From: Hirudo medicinalis
Taxonomy: Eukaryota; Annelida; Clitellata; Hirudinida; Hirudinidae
DNA: 64,000 nt
Direction: 5' to 3'
Assembly (NCBI GenBank): GCA_011800805.1
Contig: MPNW01000174.1
Location: 144,178-208,177, forward strand
Shown one piece after another: positions 38,601 through 46,155 of this stretch. Both the position numbers and the translations under genes were made by a program. Position 1 is the stretch's first letter. The number at the start of each line of letters is the position of its first letter. Under the pieces are notes generated by a model that was not told where the DNA came from, did no database searches, and worked only from the letters and a program-made list of their open reading frames with translations.

Positions 38601-41600
38601 CTGGCCTTGATGGAAGACCAGGATTTCCAGGGAATCAAGGTGATAAAGGACAAAATGGAATTCCTGGTGGAACAGGGTCTTCTGGGAGACCAGGTTTGCC
38701 TGGATTAAAGGGATTTCCAGGGAGAAATGGTACAAATGGATTACCAGGTATATGCAAAATAATTTTTAGAACATTTTGTCGCACATTTGAATTGGATATT
38801 AATTTTAAGCAAACAGAAGCACATGTTCCTTCATTGAAAATTTCAAAAATTTATATCAGAATCAATATTAATTCTATTTGAGGATGCTAATAGCTTTTTT
38901 TTAATAGTAATAACACCATTTTATTTTTTTGAAGTTTTTTGTTGCATTGATTTTATGAATGATATACTTATAGTTGTATTAAAATTAAACAATATTTTGT
39001 AAGGAGGAACAGGAGATGCAGGATTTCCTGGATTACCTGGAATGAAAGGTCAGGCAGGCACACCAGGTTATGCTGGTCTAGATGGATTGAAAGGAGAAAA
39101 GGGAAAACCTGGTTTACCGGGAACACCTGGACTTCCCGGATCTGATGGTTTTGAATTTATTCTTAATTCTTAAAAAATTATCAGATTTGTACTGATTGGC
39201 ATGACCTATTTCTGGTCAATCACTCGATTCAGCTCTGGCTTTGAAGTTTTAAAGTAGCTTAACTTCAGGGTTGTTCTTGACTTTATGAAATGTTTTCTTC
39301 TGTGACCACAGTTTTTGCTTTTGTTTAGGTGTTGATTTTTAAATTAGTTTAGATTAGTTTTGGTGTCTCCATCTTCAGAAGCTCTACATAATAATTGCAA
39401 ACAAATCAAATCATTGAATTTGTTAAAACTGTTGCACTAAATTCACTCTTTTTTTATTTAAACAATTAGTATCACTCGTCTTTTAAAAAACAATCTATTG
39501 ACGGTTAATTGGCATTGCTGGATTTAGGAAATTCTGGAGATAACGGTGTAATTGGACAAATTGGTGACCCCGGAGATCCTGGGATTGCTGGAGATAAAGG
39601 ACAAAAAGGTCAACCTGGACTAAAAGGACTTGCAGGACTAAAGGGTGAAGCAGGAAATAATGGTAAAAAAAAATCTTAAATATTTTATGAGGTTCCAATA
39701 ATATAAAAAGTAGTTGTTTTGAAGAAGAGGTTTATCTTCATCTTAAACATCTTAAACTATTATTTGGAACAGGATTCCCTGGACCAGATGGACAAATTGG
39801 TGTTGCAGGTCGTCCTGGTGCTGGTCTTCCTGGGCCTAAAGGGCCTAAAGGAGTCAGTGGTCTGGATGGTATACCAGGAGCTCATGGTCCAAAAGGCTTT
39901 AAAGGGAGCAGTGGTGTTTCTGGATTTTCTGGCCCAAAGGGTGACCCGGTATTGGAACTTTAAAAATGTTATAAAAGCAAAGGAAATTTCAAATTTTAAT
40001 TTCTGGTAAGTCATTCTATATTCTAGAAATAAATGTCATGCATTTTACACAGGGAACATCGGGTTTGCCCGGAGCTCCTGGACTACCTGGTATTCCTGGT
40101 GATAAGGGATCTCAAGGTTAAATAATAAACTGAGTGTCAGCAACAATAATTTAAATTAATTGTACAATAAACCCATTTAAGTCAACATCTCTAGAGACAG
40201 TTTCGCTAACAAATGAGTACCTTAAAAACTCTAGGTATTCCAGGAAATGGTGGTAGACCAGGCTTGACTGGACTTAAAGGTGAAAAGGGTTTTGGTTTTC
40301 ATAAAGGACAAAAGGGTGGTATTGGTGCTAAAGGTGATCCTGGAATTGGTGGTCAACCTGGGGGACCTGGTGATAAAGGGCAGGATGGACCTCCTGGACT
40401 ACCTGGCTTGGATGGTTAATTGCAATATTAAACAATGCACATTGTTTAATTAATTGTTAATTGGTTGTGCAGGTTGGCCGAATGGGTTGCGTTCCTGCAT
40501 GCGGTCATAATGGCAACAGTTGTAATGTGTAGTGTTCGCAACCCATCCTGCACTGCCAGGGAGCGCCCTCGGGTAGGGGCACTATATAAATGGTAGAACA
40601 ATTAAAAAGCCTTCACATCCCATTCGGATACATAAGGCACTCAAAAAATTGGCTAAATACATACACATTAAGAGTTTGATATTTATACCAATCAAAACCA
40701 TAACAATGAAAATTCATAACATCTCTGTTTCTAGTTCTTTAGTTTGTTTCACTTTCCTTTCTATCTGTTTGTGACTGTTTAATTTATTATATAATTTTAG
40801 GAATGCTGTTTTGAAATCTTGAAAAGTCATTAATGATCTTTTTGTGATTTGATTTTAATTCTTTAGTCCAATGTTTAGACATTTCTACTTTTACCTTTGT
40901 AAATACCTTATCTTTTCTTGAGAAGGGTCAGCTTTCAAGAAAGATTGTCTATAGTGTATTTGATGTTGGCAACACAGTTCCTATATATCTTGTTTTCCTG
41001 AGAACAAGTTGAACTTCCTATTTTAAAACCCAGGGGAAGCCCTGGACACGAACCTTCCCCCCCCCCTTGCCCCCTCGCAGAGGCACTGCCTTTAAATTCC
41101 ATACTTATGTAATATTCCTGTTAAATCATATATCTGTACTACAATTACATAGATTAATTTTAAAAAGGCATAATATTTCTGAGTTCACAATTGTCAATTG
41201 TGCACAATTATCTATGTGCGCAATTGTCCATGTGTGCAATTGTATTGTGAGCATTCATCTGGTTAATATTGGTATTTTTTTTATAGGAAGGCATGGCACA
41301 AAAGGTGGTGATGGAGCACCAGGAATATCTGGTAAACCTGGTAGTCCAGGACTAAAAGGCTTGTCAGGTAATCCAGGCCTCAAAGGATTTGAGGGTGCAA
41401 AAGGTAATCCTGGCTTTCCCGGGGCTAAAGGACAGAATGGTCCTCATGGTAACAGTGGACAAAAAGGTTTGTCTTGATTTCCTTTTTCATTATGTTTTCA
41501 TGAGTTAGTGCATTAACACACCAAAACCAAAGAAACAATGCAAAAGTCTTGAACTGCAATTTGTAGGTAGACCGGGATATCCTGGAAACCCTGGAGTTCC

Positions 41601-44600
41601 TGGTTTGAGTTTCAAGGGTTTAAAAGGAGTTAAAGGATTTCCAGGAGCACCTGGGAAGGATGGAGCACCTGGTTCTAAAGGAAATGCTGGTAAGCCTCAT
41701 TTAATATTTAATTTGACATTAATACAACATTATATCCTAATAAATATTGGCATGTTCATGTTATATACATAAGTGTTGATATGAACGTTAGTTATTGGAA
41801 TCTTAAATTCGTTTGATAAATAACCAAGTTCGAAAACCTTAATGTTTGTATGCAATGAAACACTATTAAGCATTAGACCAAAACTGGCTGAAACCGAAAC
41901 CAAACCAAAAGTTAAAAATTACTTTCAGCCGAAACCGAAAGATTTATAACCCGGTACAAGAATTAAAAACTATGTCGCAAAACAATGATGCAATAAAAAA
42001 ATTGGACTTTATCAACAATACAATTAAAATAATAAGCAAGACAAGTAATCTGTATTTCAGAAATAATTATTACAAACCTACACTTGCAGTCATGCATTAA
42101 GAGTCGTTAAATGGCAGTTCGTTCACCATTCATTGTTTAGTAATTGAATTCAAACAAATGAATGTTGTAGTTCAGAAATAAAAGTTTCTCCTCATTATTG
42201 CACGGTAGGTTGCCGAGTCGGTCGGCACACGACCCTTTTATCCCGCAATAAACAAGTGCTCACTTGCCATGCTGGTGGGAAGTGCAGACTTGTGAGCTTA
42301 CAGAAATGGGTATTGACTACAATGCCAATATGCATATATATCTGTGATCATTCAAGGAAGACATGGCTCTTTGAGGTAATTATTCAACTCTTGTTCATAC
42401 AGTGGCATGACATTTGACTTCGACTGTCGGAAGTTTTTGATGGATCAATATTAACAGACTGGCTGTCATGTGCATACCACACATCCAAATCCTCTTTGGC
42501 ATCGGACATCTCGCTGCTCACAGGCTTGGACTCAATGTTATCAGTTGAAAAAGCTGTGGCTGGCGCAGTGACAGTCTGATTTCTGGTAGATGACTGAAAG
42601 CCTAAATCAGCCAACACCGAAAATCAACAATATGGCAACTTTCGGTGCCAATACTGAAATTCAGTTGGCCCCTATGAAATATTAATTGAAAAGGATTAAC
42701 TTAACTCTTGCAAAGATTTTGAATGATTTAATCATTTAAATCTGAATATGGACAGTGCTTTGAAACATGACTTGAAATGAAGATAACTGTAAAAGACATT
42801 TTTGTCTTTTAAGACAAAAATTGACCCACAGTCTGTGTACAAAAATTAATAACTTTTTAATGTCTTTTTTTACATATTCCATAAATAAAATATTTAAATC
42901 TAAAAATATAAGGTTAAGTAATAGAATTTAAATTAATTTGATTCAGCATTTATTTCATAAGTTATTTGTGCAAACCCAAACTGTCCACAACTTTTTGGAT
43001 GCAGTCTGATGAAAATGTTTTCTGAAATCTCATTGATAAGATATTTAGTATGAGGCTTTAATTTAATGTGTCCCAAAATCAAGAATTTTAAAAGATTTTG
43101 ACCACTCTTTAAAAAAACATCAAAACTTGGCAAGTTTGTCTTGGAAGAAAATTTCTTAAAGCAACTAAATCTTCAAAAAATCATTAAATCTTTAAAAATC
43201 ATTTGGAGTGCAAGTAGGCTCAGAGGGTTTGTGTTCCTGTGAACGACAGTAAAAGCGACAGTCATTGTGTCGTATTCTCAACCCAGCCATACAACTTCAC
43301 TTATTATTATTATTATTATTATTATATTATTATTATTATTAATTATTATTATTATTATTATTATTATTATTGAAACAGCTACCAGGACTAGAAATAATGT
43401 AGTAATCAGCAATGATTTGACATGGCACTTGTACTTTGTCAACATTAAAACAAATAGTTTAATATTAATAATATTTTAATTTGCATATAGGATTGCAAGG
43501 GCTTGAAGGCCCAGTAGGGGATAAGGGTGACAAAGGAGCCTGGGGATTCCCAGGCCAAAAAGGTGATAAAGGAGCTGATGGACTCCCTGGAACCAAAGGT
43601 TAGTTACAAATAAACATCAATACTTTAAGATACTTTAAAGTGAAAACAACTCTTTGATTTATAAGGTGTTCCTGGACAGAATGGGACAGATGGAGCTCCA
43701 GGTAGGGATGGTATCCCGGGCCCCAAGGGAATCCCTGGAATGCCTGGAAATGTAGGTGCTGATGGATTGCCAGGACTGGATGGGCAACCAGGCTTACCAG
43801 GTTATACAGATAATTGTTCCATTTTGATTTACATAATTACATGTTTTATGGAAATCACAAATTTTATTTTTGTGATCATTTGATAAAATAGGTGCATCTG
43901 GAGCAGATGGAATTCCTGGGCCTCCTGGATGGCCAGGAAAACCAGGATTACCAGGCTTGAAAGGCAATTTTGGGGTTGTTGGACCAAAAGGAATTGATGG
44001 GTTGCCAGGTATGTTGGTCAATTCTTAACTGCTATTTGAGTTTGTGATAGCTTATTATTATTGGCCTTAGGTTATCCTGGTGTAAAGGGCATGAAAGGAG
44101 AACCAGGAGATGTAGTGGTAGTGCCCCCAGAAAAAGGAGATAAAGGATTTCCTGGATTAAAGGGACTGAAAGGAAGATTCGGAACCATGGGAAAAGCTGG
44201 GCTTCCAGGGCTGCTTGGTATGACAAGTTTTATTTCCTAAACACTTTTCATTAGGTCTTGTGCTTTAACTATTCTAGGACTAAAGGGTAATGGAGGATTT
44301 AGAGGACTGCAGGGCGTTAAAGGACTCCCTGGAAGACAAGGTCCTGATGGATCTGATGGATTTAATGGAAAACCTGGAATAGATGGACTTCCAGGTAATT
44401 ACATTTCTGTCTATTTTTTGTTTGTAAAAACTAAGTTCCTTATTCATTGAAAGGTTTGAAGGGTGAGCCTGGATTTCCAGGTCCACCAGGACCTGTTGGT
44501 GTAGTATCTCCTTCTGGTTTCATGTTTGTTAGGCACAGCCAATCTTCAAGTGTTCCTCATTGCCCTCCTAACACTACAGCCCTTTGGGAGGGTTACAGCC

Positions 44601-45335
44601 TTTTACATCTAGAGGGTAATGAAAGATCAGCAACACAAGATTTAGGTTACTTCAACAATTTTATACTTTATTGTATTATTAATACTTAACCATTAAAAAT
44701 AACATTTATTTTGTAGGCAACCCTGGTTCCTGTCTCAGAAAATTCAATACTTTACCTTTCTTATTTTGTGACCTACAAAATACATGCAATTATGCCAACA
44801 GAGATGATAAGTCAATTTGGTTATCAACCAGGATGCCAATGTTGATGATGCCCATAGATAACAATGGCATCACAGACCACATCAGCAGATGTGCAGTTTG
44901 TGATGCACCAGCAAATGTTATAGCTATTCATAGTCAAAGCACAGACATTCCTCCTTGTCCCAGAAGTTGGAGAGGGCTTTGGATTGGTTACAGCTTTGTA
45001 ATGGTAAATAAGCTGTGAGTTCGATTGGACAACATCACTAAACGTTTTTTTAAATTTTTCAATAGCATACAGCAGCTGGAGACAGAGGAGGTGGTCAAAA
45101 TTTGGCCAGTCCTGGTTCTTGTTTAGAAGATTTCAGGGCAACACCTTTTATTGAATGCAATGGAGCTGGTGGTTATTGCTTCTATTATAGCAATGACCTG
45201 AGTTTTTGGATGACGATAGTAGATGACCAAAACCAGTTTGTTAATCCTTCACCACAAACGTTAAAAGCTGGGTCACTAAGAAATTTGGTAAGCCGTTGTC
45301 AAGTTTGCATCAAAGATGTTAGAAGCAAACCTTGA
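17401..45335 (+). CDS. Collagen alpha(IV) chain, basement-membrane collagen
   Basis: About 39 exons summing to about 5.2 kb, near 1,730 residues, the usual size of alpha(IV) chains. Order: end of a signal peptide, Cys-rich 7S region, long Gly-X-Y helix with interruptions, and a complete NC1 domain ending at TGA 45333-45335. The secreted chain would trimerise through NC1 and form the network of basement membranes. Introns before 28866 are phase 0; from exon 28866-29058 on, nearly all split a Gly codon (phase 1, exons starting GA/GT/GC), with phase-0 ends at 30849, 32563, 39948 and 45003. The longest introns (18829-21088 and 21796-28865) are inflated by mobile elements. Chain type (alpha1- or alpha2-like) cannot be set from memory alone. 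The ATG exon is not identified. Confidence 0.95.
17917..21795 (+). CDS. Collagen IV helix, exon block 1
   Basis: Exons 17917-18051, 18123-18167, 18242-18304, 18367-18489, 18551-18586, 18766-18828, 21089-21259, 21330-21383, 21447-21509, 21575-21619 and 21691-21795, all multiples of three and all phase 0. Several are 36, 45, 54, 63 or 105 bases, whole Gly-X-Y multiples. The helix is interrupted at SPYSDTIK (exon 18367) and by a 30-residue non-repeat stretch with [11 protein letters not shown] (exon 21089). One Cys lies in GCKGNQ (exon 18242). Confidence 0.9.
18829..19280. other. Intron sequence, degraded SINE-like trace
   Basis: AT-rich collagen intron. 19018-19065 (CACCCCAATGCTGATGCTTATGG) resembles the tail region of the SINE near 26560. 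Nothing else seen. Confidence 0.35.
19290..20335 (+). mobile_element. CR1/Jockey-type LINE reverse transcriptase, decayed
   Basis: Plus-strand frames with shifts give [15 protein letters not shown] (19350), then FQSAYRP (about 19548), LGPLSS (about 19855), and [18 protein letters not shown] (from 19911), where YVDD is the catalytic YxDD box of reverse transcriptases. Downstream [15 protein letters not shown] corresponds to the thumb-side motif. It is sense to the collagen gene, inside its eighth recognised intron, and not functional. Confidence 0.8.
20356..20785 (-). mobile_element. Second LINE relic, opposite strand
   Basis: The minus frame reads [22 protein letters not shown] then [11 protein letters not shown], a decayed FADDxxLL palm box followed by the region in which R2/R4-like elements have NxxKC. 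It differs in type from the CR1-like copies nearby. The next interval, 20960-21030, recurs at 29990-30110 (CTCCAATTTCGAGTTCTTG against CTCTAACTTCGAGGTCTTG), so the element has another fragment there. Confidence 0.6.
20812..20942. repeat. (TTA)n/(TTG)n/(CTG)n compound microsatellite
   Basis: 130 bases of TTA, then TTG, then mixed TGC/TTG triplets. Read on minus it encodes Asn/Ser runs and on plus Ile/Val/Ala runs, so it opens long false frames in several phases. Confidence 0.9.
21930..23560 (-). mobile_element. CR1-type LINE, 5'-truncated, with 3' tail
   Basis: In transcript order on minus: [26 protein letters not shown] (about 23430), then [21 protein letters not shown] (about 23100, palm motif A), and the C-terminal part [20 protein letters not shown] and APQYLTKLL (about 22250-22330), typical of CR1 clade ends. 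The 3' end at about 21930-22030 carries the tail also seen at 1-130 and in SINE family A. Frameshifts disrupt it. Confidence 0.8.
23615..23660. repeat. (TA)n(ATA)n microsatellite
   Basis: TATATA run followed by AATAATAAT. Confidence 0.85.
23840..26092 (+). mobile_element. Tc1/mariner element with IR/DR termini
   Basis: A 210-base inverted repeat: 23840-24050 against 25890-26092. Each arm has two direct copies of AAAAAGGTTACAAACACT (outer 23842, inner 24018; right inner 25895, outer 26071), the IR/DR layout of some Tc1 elements. Inside, plus-strand remnants read [16 protein letters not shown] (about 24402) and LNLIENVWGMIPNE (about 25625), then NNKGHAIKY (about 25798), matching the Tc1 PRKKP region, the SPDxNxIENxW catalytic box and the C-terminus. 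Stops and a LINE insertion break the gene. Confidence 0.8.
24810..25545 (-). mobile_element. CR1-type LINE 3' fragment inside the Tc1 element
   Basis: Minus frame from 25530: [59 protein letters not shown], the CR1 reverse-transcriptase C-terminus. It ends at about 25030 with [15 protein letters not shown]. It lies between the two halves of the Tc1 transposase and so arrived later. Confidence 0.75.
26430..26456. repeat. (TATC)n microsatellite
   Basis: ATCTATCTATCTATCTAATCTATCT, immediately left of a SINE. Confidence 0.85.
26470..26645. mobile_element. SINE family A fragments
   Basis: 26500-26590 holds GCGCCCCCGGGAGCCGGCGCTATATAAATGGT and a second GCTATATAAATAAAC, as in the family-A SINEs. 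26597-26635 is the reverse complement of the A-box end (GCATGCAGGAATGCAACCC), so a second copy is inverted beside it. Confidence 0.6.
26860..27140 (+). mobile_element. tRNA-Glu-like SINE, family B
   Basis: Head CCCCGCATGGTCTAATGATCAAGATC with an A-box-like segment, CCTCTCGCG at the anticodon position, and B box GATTCAATTCC, then GGGAGCACCATCATAATC. It aligns with 3595-3850. Confidence 0.65.
27150..28860. other. Intron sequence, nothing recognised
   Basis: Rest of the 7-kb collagen intron. No open frames of note and no clear repeats. Confidence 0.5.
28866..30849 (+). CDS. Collagen IV helix, exon block 2
   Basis: Exons 28866-29058, 30292-30591 (300 bases, the largest helix exon) and 30671-30849. 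Exon 28866 begins in phase 0 behind a weak acceptor (TCTTGAAG) with [14 protein letters not shown] and ends in phase 1, which starts the split-glycine exon series. Exon 30671 has two cysteines in [10 protein letters not shown], a helix interruption where an extra disulfide could form. Its end is phase 0 (CCT|GTTGGT). Confidence 0.9.
29340..29660. mobile_element. Possible hAT-like MITE
   Basis: The segment starts AGGGCTGTCCG (29351) and ends CGGTCGCAGCCCT (about 29654), giving inverted AGGGCTG ends, with clustered CGATTAAT/ATTAATCG copies near the right end. Such subterminal repeats are common in hAT elements. No matching 8-bp target duplication was seen. Confidence 0.35.
30850..32264. other. 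Collagen intron, nothing recognised
   Basis: 1.4 kb of unique-looking AT-rich intron with a short (TTA)n run at 32025-32040. Confidence 0.5.
32265..35371 (+). CDS. Collagen IV helix, exon block 3
   Basis: Exons 32265-32349, 32448-32563, 32790-32967, 35012-35119 and 35183-35371. Helix interruptions: LAEVQLLP in the first and IFQGVQIS in the fourth. Several acceptors end in AAG rather than CAG (32264 and 32789), a habit seen in many introns of this window. The 2-kb intron between the third and fourth exons holds the LTR element and a SINE. Confidence 0.9.
33032..34360 (+). mobile_element. Internally deleted LTR retrotransposon with 4-bp target duplication
   Basis: LTRs 33032-33324 and 34056-34360 are direct copies (both from TGTTA to TTTA(G/T)TTCA, sharing CCATGGAAATATTCAGTGTC and CATCTCAGATCCACACAA), flanked by ATAT on both sides. 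The 730-base interior has only decayed sequence. Its right half (GGAGATGGTTGAAAC to GGATGAACAGATC) matches the 3' end of the Ty3-type fragment at 48040-48235, so the family is Ty3/gypsy-type. It lies sense to the collagen, in the intron before exon 35012. Confidence 0.8.
34723..34920 (+). mobile_element. tRNA-derived SINE, family A
   Basis: GTGCAGGTTGGCCGAATGAG is the A-box end, GTGTTCGAAATCC the B box, then a central GGAGCACTATATAAATTG and a second CGCTATATAAATGAAC, with a TTTACATTTACA tail. The head resembles tRNA-Leu/Ser type genes. Confidence 0.75.
35372..36659. other. Collagen intron, nothing recognised
   Basis: 1.3 kb of AT-rich intron with no repeats or frames of note. Confidence 0.5.
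36660..41689 (+). CDS. Collagen IV helix, exon block 4
   Basis: Exons 36660-36764, 37330-37488, 38577-38747, 39004-39147, 39528-39662, 39773-39948, 40053-40116, 40235-40414, 41287-41466 and 41567-41689. All begin in the second base of a Gly codon except 40053, which starts in phase 0 after the phase-0 end of 39948. Interruptions include SIPIDIVKY (exon 36660) and FGFHKGQ (exon 40235). One exon ends at the donor CAAG|GTTAAA (40116), which would give a stop if read through. Confidence 0.9.
37560..38490. mobile_element. Possible non-autonomous DNA transposon
   Basis: The left end has ATATCGATATTATTGATATT and ATTTATCGATATATC; the right end has CGATATTTATCGATATATTG and then AACAACAACCCTA. The arms are roughly inverted, and AGGGTTGTTGTT on the inverted strand resembles hAT ends. 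The exact borders and any target duplication are unclear. Confidence 0.35.
40467..40680 (+). mobile_element. tRNA-derived SINE, family A
   Basis: TGCAGGTTGGCCGAATGGG at the head, GTTCGCAACCCATCC as B box, GGGGCACTATATAAATGG, and a tail (CACATCCCATTCGGATAC...GCACTCAAAAAATTGGC) shared with the LINE 3' ends. It sits in the collagen intron after 40414. Confidence 0.8.
41070..41260 (+). mobile_element. Right-end fragment of the MULE-like family
   Basis: CCTTTAAATTCCATACTTATGTAATATTCC to ATCTATGTGCGCAATTGTCC matches the right half of 49325-49746. The left half and clear flanking duplications are absent. It ends just before collagen exon 41287. Confidence 0.65.
41690..43490. other. Collagen intron with minor repeats
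   Basis: 1.8 kb. 43207-43290 is a degraded SINE-A-like head (GTGCAAGTAGGCTCAGAGGGTTTG...TATTCTCAACCC). 43302-43372 is a TTA/ATT microsatellite. No coding signs in the rest; the GTTGTAGTTCAGAAA stretch at 42165 recurs at 51757, a further dispersed repeat. Confidence 0.5.
43302..43372. repeat. (TTA)n microsatellite
   Basis: About 20 TTA/ATT units in two runs, 120 bases before collagen exon 43491. Confidence 0.9.
43491..44394 (+). CDS. Collagen IV helix, exon block 5 (end of helix)
   Basis: Exons 43491-43598, 43666-43800, 43892-44008, 44071-44217 and 44278-44394, all phase 1 on both sides and separated by introns of only about 60-90 bases. Exon 44071 has one interruption ([10 protein letters not shown]). 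The short introns and unbroken Gly-X-Y lead straight into NC1. Confidence 0.93.
44454..45335 (+). CDS. Collagen IV NC1 trimerisation domain (3 exons)
   Basis: Exons 44454-44645, 44717-45003 and 45066-45335. After [12 protein letters not shown] the domain runs GFMFVRHSQ...[10 protein letters not shown]...[14 protein letters not shown], then the second C4 repeat from [15 protein letters not shown] through LWIGYSFVM and [14 protein letters not shown] to SRCQVCIKD. Each half has six cysteines, twelve in all, in the canonical spacing. The Met in MPMLMMPI aligns with Met93 of human NC1 and the Lys in TLKAGSLR with Lys211, the pair that forms the sulfilimine bond between trimers (made by peroxidasin). 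The insertion-free length of about 230 residues is normal. Confidence 0.96.
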
Positions 45336-45502
45336 CACGTTGGGATGATATCCACTCAAAGTGCTAGTAAAAGCNTTCACCACAAACGTTAAAAGCTGGG
45401 TCACTAAGAAATTTGGTAAGCCGTTGTCAAGTTTGCATCAAAGATGTTAGAAGCAAACCTTGACACGTTGGGATGATATCCACTCAAAGTGCTAGTAAAA
45501 GC
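45248..45502. repeat. 127-bp tandem duplication around a single N (assembly join)
   Basis: Bases 45248-45374 (from TTCACCACAAACG to AGTAAAAGC) recur without a visible mismatch at 45376-45502, separated only by N at 45375. The copied block includes the last NC1 codons and the start of the 3' UTR. It looks like two overlapping contigs joined without merging the overlap. Confidence 0.9.
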
Positions 45503-45850
45503 AAACCTTGTTCTTGACATATAGCATCACGTTTCTATATTTTACTATATGGTTTGCAACTACAATAAGTCCTGAAGATTCATTGCTTGTACATTCTGCA
45601 TGCTAGCACAAAACATGGAAGTAGTTAATCACGTTTAAGTTATGCTAATGAAGCCAATTGACAGCATTTTATACATCTTTTGCAATATTTTACAAGTTCG
45701 TTTATTGAAATTTTCAGAATATGCGTTACGAGGTATCAAAATTAGTTATGTGAATGCAAATTCCAAAATAAACGCTTTGTTCATTTTGGGACCTGGGAAA
45801 TTTAATTAATAACGAGATGATTTGAATAAAGAGAACTGAAAATACATTTC
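45336..45850 (+). terminator. Collagen 3' UTR with candidate poly(A) signals
   Basis: AATAAA at 45767-45772 and 45825-45830 follow the stop by 430-490 bases. The real 3' UTR is shorter by 128 bases if the duplication around the N at 45375 is an artefact. Confidence 0.5.
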
Positions 45851-45949
45851 GCCTTTAGATAGGAAGTGTCTCCTGTAAATTTGGCTGAGTTCGTTGAAAC
45901 GTCGGATGATATGCGACCGAGGAGGTTATCTTAGTTGCTCTGGAGCAGG

Positions 45950-46090
45950 GGCCGAAATAACTTTTTTTTTGGGGGGGGGGGTGAATTTTGAAGACTTTCT
46001 TTTAGGTTTTTATCTTTTCGGAGATTATTTGTTTAATGTTATGCCGATAATAATTAATTAAAATATTATGTTATATATATATATATTCAT
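45950..46090. repeat. T9G10 homopolymers and short (TA)n
   Basis: A run of T then G at 45963-45981 and TATATA at 46072-46086. Confidence 0.8.
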
Positions 46091-46155
46091 TACAGATAGC
46101 TGTCTCCTCCAAATGGCGAGCATATTTTAACAAAACATGTTTAAATTATACATAT

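Noticed and set aside
43260..43380. CRISPR-like array
   Set aside because: It is a plain triplet microsatellite in a eukaryotic intron.
45011..45335. Second collagen IV C4 repeat as a separate gene
   Set aside because: It continues in phase from the exon ending at 45003 and completes the NC1 domain.
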